This document shows, piece by piece, positions 26,526 to 26,973 of a stretch of 26,973 nucleotides of DNA. How positions within the stretch are numbered: the stretch's first letter is position 1; each line of letters starts with the position of its first letter. The notes under the pieces are model-generated. The model made no database searches and had not been told where the DNA came from. It was given only the letters and a program-made list of their open reading frames with translations. Both the position numbers and the translations under genes were made by a program. The stretch is from Acidobacteriota bacterium. Its GTDB lineage: Bacteria > Acidobacteriota > Blastocatellia > Pyrinomonadales > Pyrinomonadaceae. Where the stretch lies: assembly GCA_016715115.1 (NCBI GenBank), contig JADKBM010000005.1, positions 1 to 26,973 on the forward strand. The letters are read 5' to 3'.

Positions 26526-26600
26526 CAGTGCAGAGTGCAAAGTGCAAAGTGCTTAGTCGCGCTTTCGAACTATGCACTTTGCACTCTGCACTTTGCACTG
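26526..26600. repeat. Imperfect inverted repeat built of GTGCAAA heptamers
   Basis: The left arm 26526-26552 consists of GTGCAGA/GTGCAAA heptamers. The right arm 26574-26600 is its reverse complement with two mismatches over 27 bases, and the loop is 21 bases. It lies between the S9 peptidase stop (26616) and A2M2 (26438), so it could form a hairpin that attenuates read-through. No U-tract follows. Confidence 0.75.
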
Positions 26601-26615
26601 ATTCCGCTCTGCACT

Positions 26616-26973
26616 CTAAAGGTTCTTCTCAACGAAGTTCGTCATCATCTGATACATATGCTTGGCCTGTCTCGGATTGACGACGCCGTGGCGTTGGGTC
26701 GGATATTTCATAAATTCAAACTGCTTGCCGGCTTTCTGAAGCTCGAATATCAGTTTGGTCGCATTCTGCATATGAACGTTGTCGTCGATCGCGCCGTGAA
26801 TGATCGAAGTTTGCCGTTCAGATCCTTGGCGTTGGCGATGACCGAACCCTTGGCGTAACCGTCCGGATTGTTCTGCGGCGTCCGCATATAGCGTTCGGTA
26901 TAGATCGAATCATAGAGCGCCCAATCTCCGACCAATCCGCCGGCGATGCCCAGCTTCAGCGTCTTCGTGCGGG
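26616..26973 (-). CDS. S9 family dipeptidyl-peptidase IV-like peptidase, C-terminal end (frameshifted, runs off the right edge)
   Basis: Only the last ~119 codons are present. GLVGDWALYDSIYTERYMRT is followed by NPDGYAKGSVIANAKDLNGK, the stretch that follows the nucleophile region in DPP4-like serine peptidases. After a frame switch near 26810 come the catalytic aspartate in IDDNVHMQN and the catalytic histidine in TQRHGVVNPRQ, and the protein ends NFVEKNL before TAG at 26616-26618. The catalytic serine lies outside the window. Genes of this group encode exported peptidases that remove dipeptides or cleave after proline. It lies 178 bases upstream of A2M2 on the same strand, with an inverted repeat between, so cotranscription is uncertain. 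Confidence 0.8.

Overview
The window looks like chromosome from an Acidobacteriota bacterium, probably class Blastocatellia (Pyrinomonadaceae-like). This is inferred from a VWFA-related acidobacterial protein, Oar/TonB-type carboxypeptidase-regulatory modules, a LamG exoprotein, and many short palindromic or heptanucleotide intergenic repeats. No marker gene was available to confirm it. Reading frames are broken by single-base indels in almost every gene left of about 13.4 kb, including housekeeping genes, while the right half is almost clean. I treat most of these breaks as sequence errors and give gene extents across them.

Layout, left to right: (1) 1-1278, minus: 5' part of a secreted LamG-repeat protein. 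(2) 1279-1636: repeat-rich gap with two copies of a ~78-bp unit made of a CCTGAAGG palindrome plus heptanucleotide AATCCCA runs. (3) 1637-3106, minus: isocitrate dehydrogenase. (4) 3318-5316, minus: S9 prolyl-oligopeptidase-like peptidase, divergent from (5) 5549-6112, plus: an Nfu-type iron-sulfur carrier. (6) 6508-8482, plus: an unrecognised cytoplasmic protein with an acidic low-complexity linker and a distinctive C-terminal helical domain, followed by a strong intrinsic terminator and an 81-bp direct repeat. (7) 9559-11694 and 8872-9458, minus: a VWFA-related protein followed by a small DUF2235-like alpha/beta hydrolase. (8) 11935-14276, plus: a TPR plus SLT lytic transglycosylase. (9) 14446-26438, minus: two tandem giant secreted alpha-2-macroglobulin (A2M) paralogues. 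(10) 26616-26973, minus: the C-terminus of another S9 (DPP4-like) peptidase upstream of them.

The A2M locus is the most interesting part. Both proteins keep the GCGEQ thioester motif and the macroglobulin framework. Between the MG domains and the A2M core each carries three tandem modules resembling the C-terminal domain of type II secretion pseudopilin GspG, then a carboxypeptidase-regulatory domain of the kind found at the N-terminus of Oar-type TonB receptors. One copy also carries what looks like a TonB-plug remnant where the bait region would be expected. No pbpC (the usual partner of bacterial A2M) is visible; an S9 peptidase gene is upstream instead.

A 126-bp element with 25-bp perfect terminal inverted repeats lies just downstream of each A2M gene, embedded in a 225-bp block duplicated exactly 5,968 bp apart. 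The 76-bp interior of the element is exactly inverted between the two copies while the flanks, including the last 23 codons of both A2M genes, are identical. This points to inversion by recombination between the terminal repeats, or to an assembly flip. Heptanucleotide repeats of the intergenic type are also found inside the coding sequence of the second A2M gene.
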